64,000 nt of DNA from Yersinia hibernica (lineage in GTDB: Bacteria > Pseudomonadota > Gammaproteobacteria > Enterobacterales > Enterobacteriaceae), in the NCBI RefSeq assembly GCF_004124235.1, contig NZ_CP032487.1, positions 1,550,001-1,614,000 on the forward strand, given 5' to 3'. The notes under the pieces were generated by a model, which was given only the letters and a program-made list of their open reading frames with translations, had not been told where the DNA came from and searched no databases. Position 1 is the stretch's first letter. Each line of letters starts with the position of its first letter. A program made the translations under genes and the position numbers. This document shows positions 9,024 through 18,100 of this stretch, one piece after another.

Positions 9024-9392
9024 TCATTGCAGGTAATGCTCACGCTCAATGAACGTGCCGATTATCTTGTCATGCATTTCTGCCGATTTTGAGTACCCAA
9101 GCGTTTTGCGATTCAGTCGTTTTAACCGGTTACGAAGATTCAGGTTTTCGCGTTCAATCCGCTGGGTGTAAAGCTTACCTGTGATGTCTTTTGTAGCCGG
9201 TAACATCTCATAAGCACTGAAGTTGTCTGTACACCAGAAGGCGACTCTGAAGCCCGACAGTAAACCCAGTAATTTGCACTGCGTCATTTTGCTCCTGCGC
9301 CCAAAAGCATGAGCAACAATACGTTTGAGACGAGGCTCCCATGCATACCACAGCCAACGCTGACGCTTTTTATTGCCAACAAACGACCACAT
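9024..9392 (-). CDS. insB: IS1-family InsB (transposase catalytic part)
   Basis: Catalytic DDE domain, with EVDEMWSF, TDNFSAYE and HDKIIG blocks visible. The ATG at 9392 is internal. The functional product is InsAB', whose frame joins from insA through the slippery site. The sequence is identical to copy B at protein level. Confidence 0.88.
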   Translation of the reverse strand: MWSFVGNKKRQRWLWYAWEPRLKRIVAHAFGRRSKMTQCKLLGLLSGFRVAFWCTDNFSAYEMLPATKDITGKLYTQRIERENLNLRNRLKRLNRKTLGYSKSAEMHDKIIGTFIEREHYLQ

Positions 9393-9445
9393 TTCATCAA
9401 CTTCACAGATAAGCTGAATTTGCAGGTTATCCAGAGGAAGCGTGG

Positions 9446-9730
9446 TTACAACTCTCGGCGAGAGTTTTTTAGTGTGCGCACAACGGCATTAATGCTGATA
9501 TGTAAAGCTCGGGCAGTGTCTCGAATACCGGCATTGTTCATTGCAAGGTCGACAATTTGTGATTTCATGCCGGGTTGGCAGGCGCGATAAGCATAATCGA
9601 GCTGGAAAGTACGGCAGCACGACTGGCACCGATAGCGCTGAAGTTTGGCCTTACCCAGGCCATGCTTTTTAACAGATTCGATTTGCTCACAAAACGTGCA
9701 TTTTACGTCAACTTTAGCCATCAGATGCAC
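9446..9730 (-). CDS. insA: IS1-family InsA
   Basis: 94-residue InsA with an N-terminal zinc finger (CTFC...CQSC) and a helix-turn-helix (RDTARALHISINAVVRTLKNS). It binds the IS ends and is the N-terminal half of the InsAB' transposase, made by -1 slippage at AAAAAAC near the end of the gene. Confidence 0.9.
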   Translation of the reverse strand: MHLMAKVDVKCTFCEQIESVKKHGLGKAKLQRYRCQSCCRTFQLDYAYRACQPGMKSQIVDLAMNNAGIRDTARALHISINAVVRTLKNSRREL

Positions 9731-9824
9731 ACTTCAAAAAGAGTGATTCTACCGCATGATCAACACATTGAATACTTGACCAAAGCGAGGATATTCCCAC
9801 TGAAGAGGTAAATTAGAATACAAC

Positions 9825-9844
9825 ACCGGGCTTAATGGCCCGGT
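9825..9844. terminator. Hairpin terminator after a tail-fibre-assembly remnant
   Basis: ACCGGGC/GCCCGGT stem with a six-base loop. The few codons between the IS end (9781) and a TAG at 9813-9815 are the only trace of a plus-strand gene here. The layout (gene end, CCGGGC hairpin, convergent gene) matches 1464-1501 and 17604-17638. Confidence 0.5.
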
Positions 9845-9897
9845 TATTTAAAGCTGGCTAAAAATGTCAGATATCACCATTCGCAATTACCAATCTT

Positions 9898-10122
9898 TTA
9901 TTTCTGTTTCGTTACTGTGAATTTATCACTACATTTTTGCACTGCCCAGAATATTACAGCGCCAACCACGAAGAAGCCGATAGCAACACCCCAGGCGGTA
10001 ATCCCTTCATAGAAGGCATAAGCAATCATAAATCCTATAGCCATTATGAACGTAACGATAACGCCAATCATATCGAAGATAAATCGCAAGAACCCATTAA
10101 TAACTTTTGATTTCATCTGCAA
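9898..10122 (-). CDS. Small two-helix membrane protein
   Basis: 74-residue protein with two hydrophobic segments (about residues 14-34 and 43-61) and a basic C-terminus. The family is not recognised. It begins inside the 3' end of the 213-residue gene upstream (26-bp overlap), so the two are translationally coupled and likely work together. The other member of this module near 18.1-19.0 kb also has a small two-helix protein beside it, but in convergent orientation. Confidence 0.55.
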   Translation of the reverse strand: MQMKSKVINGFLRFIFDMIGVIVTFIMAIGFMIAYAFYEGITAWGVAIGFFVVGAVIFWAVQKCSDKFTVTKQK

Positions 10123-10738
10123 AATGCCTCAACGCCATAGGGTTATTTTTTGCCATTTTACTGAGTTTCATAAAACGCTCGAATGGCTTCTCAAAAAGAA
10201 AGAACAACATATCGTAATCATCCGGTTTTAGCTTATTAAAAAGCGATGGATTTTCTCGGGCTAATGTCCGTGATGATTCACATGCGCGAGATGCGATCCC
10301 TTGTAGCATAACGATGGAAATCATCGCGGTGGTGCCTAATCTAAAACTCAGTGTTACCGCAGAACTGGCCGCTAAGCCACTAACGACTCGTCCACTGATA
10401 TAACCTGATATCAATGTCTGTGCCGCCATACGCGTGATTTTACCAGTGGCACCATAGATAAGCTCTTGGTGTAATTGTTGAATGGTTTCATCCGGTAAAC
10501 GGCTAAGGGTATCATGAATGATGATATCTGCTATTTTAGCGATAATAAAACGATCGCGAATGAGATTACTGAAGGCATTAAGAAAACGCTTATCATCAGA
10601 CATATTACGTTGTTGATAATATCGTCCGCCATCGGAAAGTTTTAAATCTTGAAAGGTACGTTCAACCCCCAAATATAAATCCATGGGGATAGACTTGATT
10701 CCCTCAGCCATGGCCTTAATAAATCTTGATGAATCCAT
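10097..10738 (-). CDS. Moron-type membrane protein, paralogue of 18341-18994
   Basis: 213-residue protein of unknown function. The N-terminal half is helical and charged. Residues about 100-150 form a glycine- and alanine-rich membrane-like region. The C-terminal block (GIASRACESSRTLAREN, then DYDMLFFLFEKPFERFM) aligns with the product at 18341. The start follows AAGGAAATGTT and is well placed. The upstream sequence from about 10775 to 10842 is also shared with that upstream of the paralogue. The convergent position next to a tail-fibre-assembly remnant suggests a prophage cargo gene; superinfection exclusion or immunity would be speculation. Confidence 0.6.
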   Translation of the reverse strand: MDSSRFIKAMAEGIKSIPMDLYLGVERTFQDLKLSDGGRYYQQRNMSDDKRFLNAFSNLIRDRFIIAKIADIIIHDTLSRLPDETIQQLHQELIYGATGKITRMAAQTLISGYISGRVVSGLAASSAVTLSFRLGTTAMISIVMLQGIASRACESSRTLARENPSLFNKLKPDDYDMLFFLFEKPFERFMKLSKMAKNNPMALRHFADEIKSY

Positions 10739-11008
10739 AACATTTCCTTGTTCTGACTACATTCGCCTCCGCCTAGCATATTGGATTAAGGATCAATATT
10801 CCAAACCATTATAGTGAGCAAAATTCTGAAAATAGAACAACATCAGATATTTCCCACGTGCATTGAAAAATATCCGCTACCTCCAAGCCAGATAGCTATG
10901 CGTCTTAAAATAAATAACTACCCTGTTGCTCTCTTATCAACAACGCGCTAAATTATCCAAAGATGCCAAGCCTCACTTTTTGGTCACGTATTCAATGTGT
11001 AGATAGGG

Positions 11009-11377
11009 TCATTGCAGGTAATGCTCACGCTCAATGAACGTGCCGATTATCTTGTCATGCATTTCTGCCGATTTTGAGTACCCAAGCGTTTTGCGATTCA
11101 GTCGTTTTAACCGGTTACGAAGATTCAGGTTTTCGCGTTCAATCCGCTGGGTGTAAAGCTTACCTGTGATGTCTTTTGTAGCCGGTAACATCTCATAAGC
11201 ACTGAAGTTGTCTGTACACCAGAAGGCGACTCTGAAGCCCGACAGTAAACCCAGTAATTTGCACTGCGTCATTTTGCTCCTGCGCCCAAAAGCATGAGCA
11301 ACAATACGTTTGAGACGAGGCTCCCATGCATACCACAGCCAACGCTGACGCTTTTTATTGCCAACAAACGACCACAT
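11009..11377 (-). CDS. insB: IS1-family InsB (transposase catalytic part)
   Basis: Identical to InsB of copy A. It is expressed as InsAB' through the A6C frameshift site. Confidence 0.88.
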   Translation of the reverse strand: MWSFVGNKKRQRWLWYAWEPRLKRIVAHAFGRRSKMTQCKLLGLLSGFRVAFWCTDNFSAYEMLPATKDITGKLYTQRIERENLNLRNRLKRLNRKTLGYSKSAEMHDKIIGTFIEREHYLQ

Positions 11378-11430
11378 TTCATCAACTTCACAGATAAGCT
11401 GAATTTGCAGGTTATCCAGAGGAAGCGTGG

Positions 11431-11715
11431 TTACAACTCTCGGCGAGAGTTTTTTAGTGTGCGCACAACGGCATTAATGCTGATATGTAAAGCTCGGGCA
11501 GTGTCTCGAATACCGGCATTGTTCATTGCAAGGTCGACAATTTGTGATTTCATGCCGGGTTGGCAGGCGCGATAAGCATAATCGAGCTGGAAAGTACGGC
11601 AGCACGACTGGCACCGATAGCGCTGAAGTTTGGCCTTACCCAGGCCATGCTTTTTAACAGATTCGATTTGCTCACAAAACGTGCATTTTACGTCAACTTT
11701 AGCCATCAGATGCAC
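11431..11715 (-). CDS. insA: IS1-family InsA
   Basis: Identical in sequence to InsA of copy A (94 residues, zinc finger plus helix-turn-helix). Confidence 0.9.
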   Translation of the reverse strand: MHLMAKVDVKCTFCEQIESVKKHGLGKAKLQRYRCQSCCRTFQLDYAYRACQPGMKSQIVDLAMNNAGIRDTARALHISINAVVRTLKNSRREL

Positions 11716-11766
11716 ACTTCAAAAAGAGTGATTCTACCGCATGATCAACACATTGAATACTTGACC

Positions 11767-12350
11767 ATAAGTTATATGCCATAAATAATGGAATGAGAAA
11801 CTTCCTACAAAACACCACTCCGAGACCTATAGAAACAAAAAAAAATTGATAATATATTAAATCATCTTATTAATAAGTTCCATGCTGATTGGTAATGCAT
11901 AGTTCTTCTTGCTTTTTTGATGTTATCTATTGAAGTAATGGTTAAGACCTAAATGACATCTATGATATTCATAGATGATTTTTTATTAAAAATTAACAAA
12001 AAATATTAGTATGCAAACTACACCATATGAGTATATAAATTATTTTATGCCCATGCTGTAGTAGTTTTCATGGTTTTTTGTGGTAAAAATAATTCAATAT
12101 CAGATATCAAATGTATCATGGATAGCAACTGTGATTGTTTATTTTTAGTTTCTCGCCATTATTTAAGAATAGATGGAATGGTCTATTCTTATTTTAGCTC
12201 TTGTGTCATCACTACGGACCATGACGGAATATCTATAAATTTATAACTTATATAGGGTATGGACTTTTAAACCAGGAATAAACCACCAAGCCTTAATTAA
12301 TATCAAGAGTTATATTCTGATGTCAACCAGGCTTTTATTGAGAATATAGT
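11767..12350. other. AT-rich leader region of the autotransporter
   Basis: 584 bases without an ORF, strongly AT-rich. It presumably holds the original promoter of the autotransporter gene, which begins at 12351. No specific operator was recognised. Confidence 0.4.
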
Positions 12351-12436
12351 ATGAATAAAGTATTTAAAATAATTTGGAATACAACATTGAATCGATTTGA
12401 TGTGGTGCCCGAGTTTGCAAAAGCAGGGAAAAAATG
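12351..12436 (+). pseudogene. Autotransporter 5' fragment (ESPR) cut off by IS
   Basis: An ATG at 12351 opens a frame MNKVFKIIWNTTLNRF...FAKAGKK, a clear extended signal peptide region as found at the N-terminus of type V secreted proteins (consensus beginning MNKIYK-IWN). The frame is broken at 12436 by the IS1-family element. Removing the IS and one copy of its 8-bp duplication joins it in frame to the large autotransporter ORF through KCKASTS to the present ATG at 13225. This is therefore the true 5' end of that gene. Confidence 0.85.
12429..12436. repeat. 8-bp target duplication, left copy
   Basis: AAAAAATG immediately left of the IS end at 12437 is repeated exactly at 13201-13208, directly right of the IS. 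This marks a simple recent insertion. Confidence 0.85.
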
Positions 12437-12451
12437 GGTCGTGCCGCAGAT

Positions 12452-12955
12452 TTAGTGGTAATGGTTAATTGTCAGATACCATCCGATGATCTTATCGTGC
12501 ATTTCTTCTGATTTTGAGAAGCAGATAGTCTTGCGGGCTAACCGTTTGAGATGGGTTCGCAAGTTCAGATTATGTCGCTCTATCCTCTGGGTGTATTTCT
12601 TGCTGATAACATGACTGGTTGAGGACAATAAAGTGCGGTATACCGGCCAGGCATCGGTCATGTAGAAGGCAATGCTAAACTGGCTCAGCAAAACCAGAAG
12701 ACGCTTTAATGTCAAAGCATTTCGCGGGCCAAATACATGGGCGATAACGCGCTTTCGGATGCGGTCATAGGCATAAAACAGCCAGCGTTGATTGCCTTTA
12801 CAGCGGACATATGACCACTGCTCATCGGCTTCACAGCAGATAACCACCTCTGCGCTAGGCTCTACGTTTTGCGCTACCTGGTGCGGCGTAAGTTTTTTAG
12901 ATGACGCAGAACGGTATTGAGGCTTATCCGTAGAACCCGTGCTGTATCGCGGCAT
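12452..12955 (-). CDS. insB: IS1-family InsB' (transposase catalytic part)
   Basis: Frame downstream of the slippery site, beginning with [11 protein letters not shown] and including the DDE-type domain ([23 protein letters not shown]). It overlaps insA by 82 bases, as expected for -1 frameshifting. Confidence 0.9.
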   Translation of the reverse strand: MPRYSTGSTDKPQYRSASSKKLTPHQVAQNVEPSAEVVICCEADEQWSYVRCKGNQRWLFYAYDRIRKRVIAHVFGPRNALTLKRLLVLLSQFSIAFYMTDAWPVYRTLLSSTSHVISKKYTQRIERHNLNLRTHLKRLARKTICFSKSEEMHDKIIGWYLTINHYH

Positions 12956-13152
12956 CCGGAGCCGTTCATCGCCATATCAACGATGGCCTGATGGGTTTCG
13001 GGTTTAGCTCCGTTGTAGCGATAGCTGAGCTGGAAGGTCTTCAGGCATTGGTTACAGCGATAGAGCTGCGCCCCTGAGCCGGAGTGGCCGTTTCGGATAA
13101 CCCCATGAGTTTCAGAACAGCGAGGACAAACCACATCAATCTTTGCCATCAA
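12874..13152 (-). CDS. insA: IS1-family InsA
   Basis: 92 residues with paired Cys motifs (CPRC, CNQC) and a helix-turn-helix ([22 protein letters not shown]). It is the N-terminal part of InsAB'. Confidence 0.9.
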   Translation of the reverse strand: MMAKIDVVCPRCSETHGVIRNGHSGSGAQLYRCNQCLKTFQLSYRYNGAKPETHQAIVDMAMNGSGCRDTARVLRISLNTVLRHLKNLRRTR

Positions 13153-13224
13153 TCATCCAAAGGGTAAAGAGTACACCAACACTAAGTTTGCGTCACGACC
13201 AAAAAATGTAAAGCATCAACTTCC

Positions 13225-16200
13225 ATGACCATAAAGACTACTATCAAACTTCCGTTGATTATAGGCCTTAGTGCTTTCGCTACGGGAAATGCCTGGGCTG
13301 CACCATTGCCATCCATTATTGTTAACAGTACGGTTAGCGAGAATGATGTAGAGCGTGATTCTGCCACAGGTCCGGCAGTTGCCGTGACTAGTGGCGGTAA
13401 TTATACCGGTACAAACGTAACTATCACCTCACAAGCTCCAGCCTCTGGCGGAAATACGGCCGCCTTCTATGTGACCTCAGGCGGTAAAGCAAATATTGAT
13501 GCCAGTAGCAATATCATCATGAATTCCTCAAGTATCGCTACGATTTGTTGCTCATATGGCCTTGTTGTCGATGGTGTGGGAAGTGTTGTAGATACTTCAG
13601 CTACGATAGTTGGTAGTACCGGGGGGGCGGGAGTGTACAACGGTGGTCTACTCAATCTTAATGGCGGTTCCCTCTCTGGCCTGTATGGCATCGTTTCCAG
13701 TGGCACTGGCAGTGTTATCTCTGGCAATGCGGATATTTCTGGTTCGGGAGCCGGGACTGGAGTTCGGGCTGAACTCGGTGGTTCGGTTATTTTGAATGGT
13801 GGAAGTGTCTTGTCAAATGGCATGACTGCAACGGGTAGTGGGAGTTCCATTTCTGCAACAGCACTTACTGTAAACGGCAGTATAAATGCCAATAATGGCG
13901 CCACCATCTCTCTTGATGGTGGGTCGGTGAGCGCAGGAGGCTTTGGTGCTGTTGGAGTTCTTGCCGATGGCTTGGCTAGTAGCTATGTCACGACGTCAGC
14001 AGATATCACCATGACTGGTGGTGGTGGTGGTTCTACCGCTATTTCCGCTAGAAACGGCGCGACCGTAGATATTACGGGGGGCAGTTTGGTTGGGGATACT
14101 TATGGCATTACCGCAGTCACTGGGGGACAAGTTTTAGTCTCCAATGCTAATGTTACATCTAATAATACAGGGGTCTATGCGGCTGACAGTGGCTCTCGAG
14201 TAACACTCAACAATGGCACTATCAATATGCCTGGTTGGAATAATGTGGGTGTGACAGTCAACGGAGTGGGTGCTGTTGTCGAAAACCTCGGAGTCACAAT
14301 TATTGGTGGGGGTGCTAGTAGCATTGGTGCTCAAGCCAATAATGGCGGCTCTTACATCCTGGCAACTGGCGGTACGATGACCGGCAGTGGAACAGGGATC
14401 AAAGCCAATGGTGTAGGTAGCTCAGTTGTCAGTTCGGGTACGGTTAGCGCGACTCAACGTGCTGTAAATGCAACAAACAGTGGTATTGTGACCGTAAATG
14501 GTGGGTCTTTGGCGACAACTATTGCCGGCTATACTGCTATTGTTGCAGATACTAGTGGGCAGGTTAATATAACGGATGCGTCTGTTTTAGACTCGGCCAC
14601 TTTAGCTGGTAATGGTATTCAGGCAATCAGCAGCGGAGTGGTCAATTTGGCTGGCGGTACTCTGAATATTAATGCCATTAACAGCTCGGGATTGATCATC
14701 GACGGTACAGGTTCAACCATTAATAGTTCAGCACCGCTGAATATCAATGTCGTTGGTTCTTCGAGTAAAGCAATAAGTGTCGCCAATGGCGCTTCACAAA
14801 CATTCCAAGGTTTAACTGCTAGTGTGACGGGCAGTAATAGTAATGTGGTCCAATCCAATGGTGGTGCAAACCAACTTACCTTAATAGGGAGTTCGCTCAA
14901 CAGCACGCAAGGTGCAGCTATCATTGGCCAGGGTGGCTCGCTTGACCTCATTGTGTCTAACTCTCAACTGAGTGGGCCAGTACTGGTGCAAGACAATGGC
15001 AGTACAATTGATATCACTGCCAGTGACAGTTCGGTTATCTCTGGTTCAGCAGAAGCAGCTAACTCTTCACTCACGTTAGATACTGGCTCTGCATGGAATG
15101 TCGGGGCGGGTAGTTCAACGTTGGCTTCTCTCTCAATTGATAATGGCACAATAAGATACATGGGGGCTGGTAGCCTAAACCTTAGCGGTGATGTCATTCT
15201 GGGTCCAAGTGGCGGTATATTCGACACCAATGGCTTTGATGCTGTACTTTCCGCCAGTACTATCTCTGGGGTGGGTAACTTTGCAAAAAATGGTGCTGGC
15301 ACGATATCGTTGACACAATCTGCGGTCTACACTGGCCAGACGAACATCAATGCGGGCGGGCTTATCCTAGGTAGTAACGTTGATCCAATAACATTAGCTA
15401 GCCAACAAGTAAACATTGCCAACGGTGCTTTTATGGCAGGTTTTGGTGGAGTGGCAGGCGCTGTTGATAACAACGGGATATTGTTTGTCGGCAACCCAAC
15501 TGCTCCGGTGACTTCAGTATTGAGTAACGTGTTCACAGTCGGGACGGATCTTACTAATAGCGGCAGTGTTTTTATCGGTAATGAAACTAGTAATGGTACC
15601 GGTAGCACGGGCAATCAGTTGATAGTAAATGGTAATTATACAGGTAACAGCGGTCTTCTGCATTTCAACACCGTACTGGGGGATGATAACTCGGCAACGG
15701 ATAGCATGATCATTAATGGCAACACCAGTGGAATCACTTATGTTAGCGTTGATAATGCTGGAGGTAGTGGGGCCCAGACACTGAATGGTATTGAACTGAT
15801 TCAGGTGAACGGTCAGTCAGATGGTAAGTTCGTGCAAAATGGCCGTATTGTTGCGGGGGCGTATGATTACTCTCTGGCCCGTGGCGTGGGAACAAATGCG
15901 ACCAATTGGTATTTGAGTAGTGATGTGGTGACTGCTCCGGTTGATCCTACTGCCCCAGTAGACCCATCATTAATGGTCGAACGTCCGGAAGCCAGTGGTT
16001 ATGCAGCGAACCTGGCTGCAGCGAACAACATGTTCGCCATGAGTCTGCATGACCGTTTGGGTGAAACACAATATATCGATGCATTAACCGGAGAACAGAA
16101 AGTGACAAGTCTGTGGCTGCGTAATGCTGGAGGCCATAATCGCTCCCGTGATACGTTGGGCCAGCTAAGTACGAAAGCTAACCGGTATGTAGTGCAATTG

Positions 16201-16950
16201 GGCGGCGATATTGCTCAGTGGAGTCATGGCGGGCAGGACCGTTTCCATCTTGGTGTGATGGGCGGTTATGCAAATAGCAAGAGCAGAACAGGAGCGAGTC
16301 TATCAGGTTACAGCGCCCGGGCCTCTGTTGATGGCTATAGCACGGGTGTCTATGGTACTTGGTATGCTAATGAAACCGATAAATCTGGCTTGTATGTGGA
16401 TAGCTGGGCGCAATATAGCTGGTTCAATAACACCGTTGATGGCCAAGGATTGAATACTGAAGAGTATAAATCTAAAGGGTGGACAGCTTCTCTTGAGAGC
16501 GGTTATACCTTTAAAGTAGGTGAGAACGCGGCTAAAAATGCGACTTACTTTATCCAACCGAAAGCCCAGGTGACTTGGATGGGTGTCAAGGCTGATGACC
16601 ATAAAGAAGTTAACGGTACCCGTGTATCCGGCGAAGGGGATGGAAATATTCAAACCCGTCTGGGGGTAAAAGCCTTTATGAACGGTTACAGTGAGCAGGA
16701 TAAAGGGAAAGACCGGGTATTCCAGCCTTTTGTTGAAGCCAACTGGATTCATAACACCAATGATTTTGGTACTACTATGAACGGCGTAACCATTAAGCAA
16801 GATGGTGCAGCCAATATTGGTGAACTGAAAGTCGGTGTAGAAGGGCAAATCAATAAGCAGGTCAATCTGTGGGGCAATGTTGGTCAACAAATTGGTAATA
16901 AAGGCTACAGCGATACTGCGGTGATGTTAGGAGTTAAGTACAACTTCTAA
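13225..16950 (+). CDS. Autotransporter adhesin, IS-truncated at its N-terminus
   Basis: 1241-residue type Va autotransporter. The remaining signal peptide is MTIKTTIKLP, a hydrophobic core and AWAA at about residue 26. A long Gly/Ser/Asn/Thr-rich passenger of beta-helix repeats (GGSLSG, NNGATISLDGGS and similar) covers about residues 30-900. An autochaperone-like segment and a proline-rich linker (VDPTAPVDPS, about 910-920) lead to a C-terminal beta-barrel of about 280 residues ending VMLGVKYNF with the terminal Phe. The original start is at 12351. After IS insertion the product may still be made from this ATG, if the IS or a new promoter drives it, but it would lack the extended signal region. 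Confidence 0.85.
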   Translation: MTIKTTIKLPLIIGLSAFATGNAWAAPLPSIIVNSTVSENDVERDSATGPAVAVTSGGNYTGTNVTITSQAPASGGNTAAFYVTSGGKANIDASSNIIMNSSSIATICCSYGLVVDGVGSVVDTSATIVGSTGGAGVYNGGLLNLNGGSLSGLYGIVSSGTGSVISGNADISGSGAGTGVRAELGGSVILNGGSVLSNGMTATGSGSSISATALTVNGSINANNGATISLDGGSVSAGGFGAVGVLADGLASSYVTTSADITMTGGGGGSTAISARNGATVDITGGSLVGDTYGITAVTGGQVLVSNANVTSNNTGVYAADSGSRVTLNNGTINMPGWNNVGVTVNGVGAVVENLGVTIIGGGASSIGAQANNGGSYILATGGTMTGSGTGIKANGVGSSVVSSGTVSATQRAVNATNSGIVTVNGGSLATTIAGYTAIVADTSGQVNITDASVLDSATLAGNGIQAISSGVVNLAGGTLNINAINSSGLIIDGTGSTINSSAPLNINVVGSSSKAISVANGASQTFQGLTASVTGSNSNVVQSNGGANQLTLIGSSLNSTQGAAIIGQGGSLDLIVSNSQLSGPVLVQDNGSTIDITASDSSVISGSAEAANSSLTLDTGSAWNVGAGSSTLASLSIDNGTIRYMGAGSLNLSGDVILGPSGGIFDTNGFDAVLSASTISGVGNFAKNGAGTISLTQSAVYTGQTNINAGGLILGSNVDPITLASQQVNIANGAFMAGFGGVAGAVDNNGILFVGNPTAPVTSVLSNVFTVGTDLTNSGSVFIGNETSNGTGSTGNQLIVNGNYTGNSGLLHFNTVLGDDNSATDSMIINGNTSGITYVSVDNAGGSGAQTLNGIELIQVNGQSDGKFVQNGRIVAGAYDYSLARGVGTNATNWYLSSDVVTAPVDPTAPVDPSLMVERPEASGYAANLAAANNMFAMSLHDRLGETQYIDALTGEQKVTSLWLRNAGGHNRSRDTLGQLSTKANRYVVQLGGDIAQWSHGGQDRFHLGVMGGYANSKSRTGASLSGYSARASVDGYSTGVYGTWYANETDKSGLYVDSWAQYSWFNNTVDGQGLNTEEYKSKGWTASLESGYTFKVGENAAKNATYFIQPKAQVTWMGVKADDHKEVNGTRVSGEGDGNIQTRLGVKAFMNGYSEQDKGKDRVFQPFVEANWIHNTNDFGTTMNGVTIKQDGAANIGELKVGVEGQINKQVNLWGNVGQQIGNKGYSDTAVMLGVKYNF

Positions 16951-16974
16951 TCAGTTAAAAATACCATAGGTTAC

Positions 16975-17012
16975 GATATCAGCATATTGTTATGATGTGC
17001 TGATATCTTTTG
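16975..17012 (+). terminator. Terminator after the autotransporter
   Basis: 10-bp perfect stem GATATCAGCA / TGCTGATATC with a short loop, followed by four T. Confidence 0.7.
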
Positions 17013-17344
17013 CATTATTCTCACTTATATAATCAGTAAATACTGCCATTAAGTTATATTTTACTGAAGAGTAAAATACGGTTTTTAGTGTTGGTTATGA
17101 GCTTAAAAAATCTTTGTCAAAGATAAGTGTTCATCAACAAATTATTGGATTTATAGCCCGAAATTTTTACGAATAGTTCCAGATTAATTGATAACTATAT
17201 GAATTTAAAGGATGGCATAACAAGGTAAAACGAGGTGTTTTATTAAATGGAATGATGGTATATAATTGATTTAAAATGGAATTTATAATATCAATCTGAA
17301 ATAGGAATCGTATTCGGTCTTTTTTTAATTTATTATAAAGACAT
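17013..17344. other. AT-rich spacer containing repeat copy 2
   Basis: No ORF. Most of its right half is the second 170-bp repeat; the left part shows nothing recognisable. Confidence 0.45.
17159..17328 (+). repeat. 170-bp dispersed repeat, copy 2
   Basis: Diverged direct copy of 7457-7626 with the same ordered blocks and the same terminal GAATCGTATTCGG plus T run. Here it lies directly upstream of a tail-fibre-assembly remnant. Confidence 0.6.
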
Positions 17345-17361
17345 GTCTGACCAGCGCTATC

Positions 17362-17604
17362 GTGCGTGGTAAATCCAATCTGGCTACAGGAAATGCATGT
17401 TACCGAAGCTCAAAGATCGCGCTGCCATCGAATTTGGCTAGTTCAGAACGAGCTTACTGCGCTCAAACTGACTTGATGCTGGGGATTATTGATGATGCTG
17501 GCACAGCGCGCTTGATTAACCTGAAAGGTTACGTCATATCTTTAAAACAATTAGATATATCGACAGCCCCTGAAATTGAATGGCCGGTAGCGCCAGTATC
17601 ATAA
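17362..17604 (+). pseudogene. Tail fibre assembly protein, degenerate 3' part
   Basis: Only the last third resembles the family: LDISTAPEIEWPVAPVS at the C-terminus parallels IDIAQSPDIIWPVVPE of the gene at 991-1464, and IALPSNLASSERA sits where the IAPLQDAVDL segment is expected. The N-terminal domain is missing. It is followed by a GGGT/CCCGG hairpin and a convergent gene, repeating the layout at 1464-1501. Confidence 0.5.
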
Positions 17605-17637
17605 AATATAAAACTGGGTTTAACGGCCCGGTCTATT

Positions 17638-17964
17638 TTAATCATATAGCCAGCGGCCTGCTTTGGCAGATTCTGTAAACATTTTTATTGTCAGTGGTTT
17701 TTTGTCTTGGACTGGTTCCTTAAAAGAAAAGAATCCTTTTTCTTTCCAAGGAAAATAATTACTCCAATAGAAGTTATCATAGTTAACGTTAAATGCTTTT
17801 AAACAGGTGGCTGTGGCATCACTTATGTCCTCAAAGCCAAAATTACTTAGCAAAACAGAATCGACTTCAACAAGGATCCTCTTGAAGACAATCGTCGCTA
17901 TGAGGGAATGCTCTTTTTTCAAAAAATCGATAACCAGTAGTTCAAGATCAGTTTGAGTTACCAT
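17638..17964 (-). CDS. DUF1493 family (acyl-carrier-like) protein
   Basis: 108-residue protein. Features match my memory of DUF1493, an acyl-carrier-protein-like fold: an N-terminal helix, DSVLLSNFGFEDISDATATCL (about residues 31-51), NYDNFYWSNYFPW, and the C-terminal PLTIKMFTESAKAGRWLYD. No phosphopantetheine Ser motif is evident. The function is not known. The gene is convergent with the tail-fibre-assembly remnant and is therefore likely prophage cargo. Confidence 0.7.
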   Translation of the reverse strand: MVTQTDLELLVIDFLKKEHSLIATIVFKRILVEVDSVLLSNFGFEDISDATATCLKAFNVNYDNFYWSNYFPWKEKGFFSFKEPVQDKKPLTIKMFTESAKAGRWLYD

Positions 17965-18100
17965 AAATTATTGCTAACTCAAACTGATAGCCCATGAAGG
18001 TTATCCCTACTGTGAGTGCATACAGAATCGCTATAGCATTTTGGGTTAATGTTGGTTATTATAAATATAATTCGGGATTTTTTAATTAATGGAACTAATA

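Larger units (their letters stand above)
8997..9781 (-). mobile_element. IS1-family element, copy A (785 bp)
   Basis: Bounded by near-perfect inverted repeats GGTCACGTATTCAATGTG (left) and, on the other strand at the right end, GGTCAAGTATTCAATGTG. It carries insA and insB in the minus direction with the A6C slippery site between them. Copies B and C have the same length. No 8-9 bp target duplication flanks it (CGGTTTTTT left, AAAGCGAGG right), which suggests rearrangement or adjacent deletion after insertion. Confidence 0.92.
10982..11766 (-). mobile_element. IS1-family element, copy B (785 bp)
   Basis: Same length, ends and orientation as copy A, with identical encoded proteins. The flanks (TCACTTTTT left, ATAAGTTAT right) do not form a target duplication. 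It lies between the moron gene module and the promoter region of the disrupted autotransporter. Confidence 0.92.
12437..13200 (-). mobile_element. Second type of IS1-family element (764 bp)
   Basis: Terminal inverted repeats GGTCGTGCCGCAGATTTAGTG and, from the right end, GGTCGTGACGCAAACTTAGTG match at 18 of 21 positions. The element carries InsA and InsB' in the minus direction with the AAAAAAC slippery site. It is flanked by the perfect duplication AAAAAATG. It differs clearly in sequence from copies A-C and interrupts the autotransporter gene. Confidence 0.93.

Noticed and set aside
13467..15614. Several long minus-strand ORFs within the autotransporter
   Set aside because: Shadows of the repetitive Gly/Ser/Asn-rich passenger coding strand, with no start signals.
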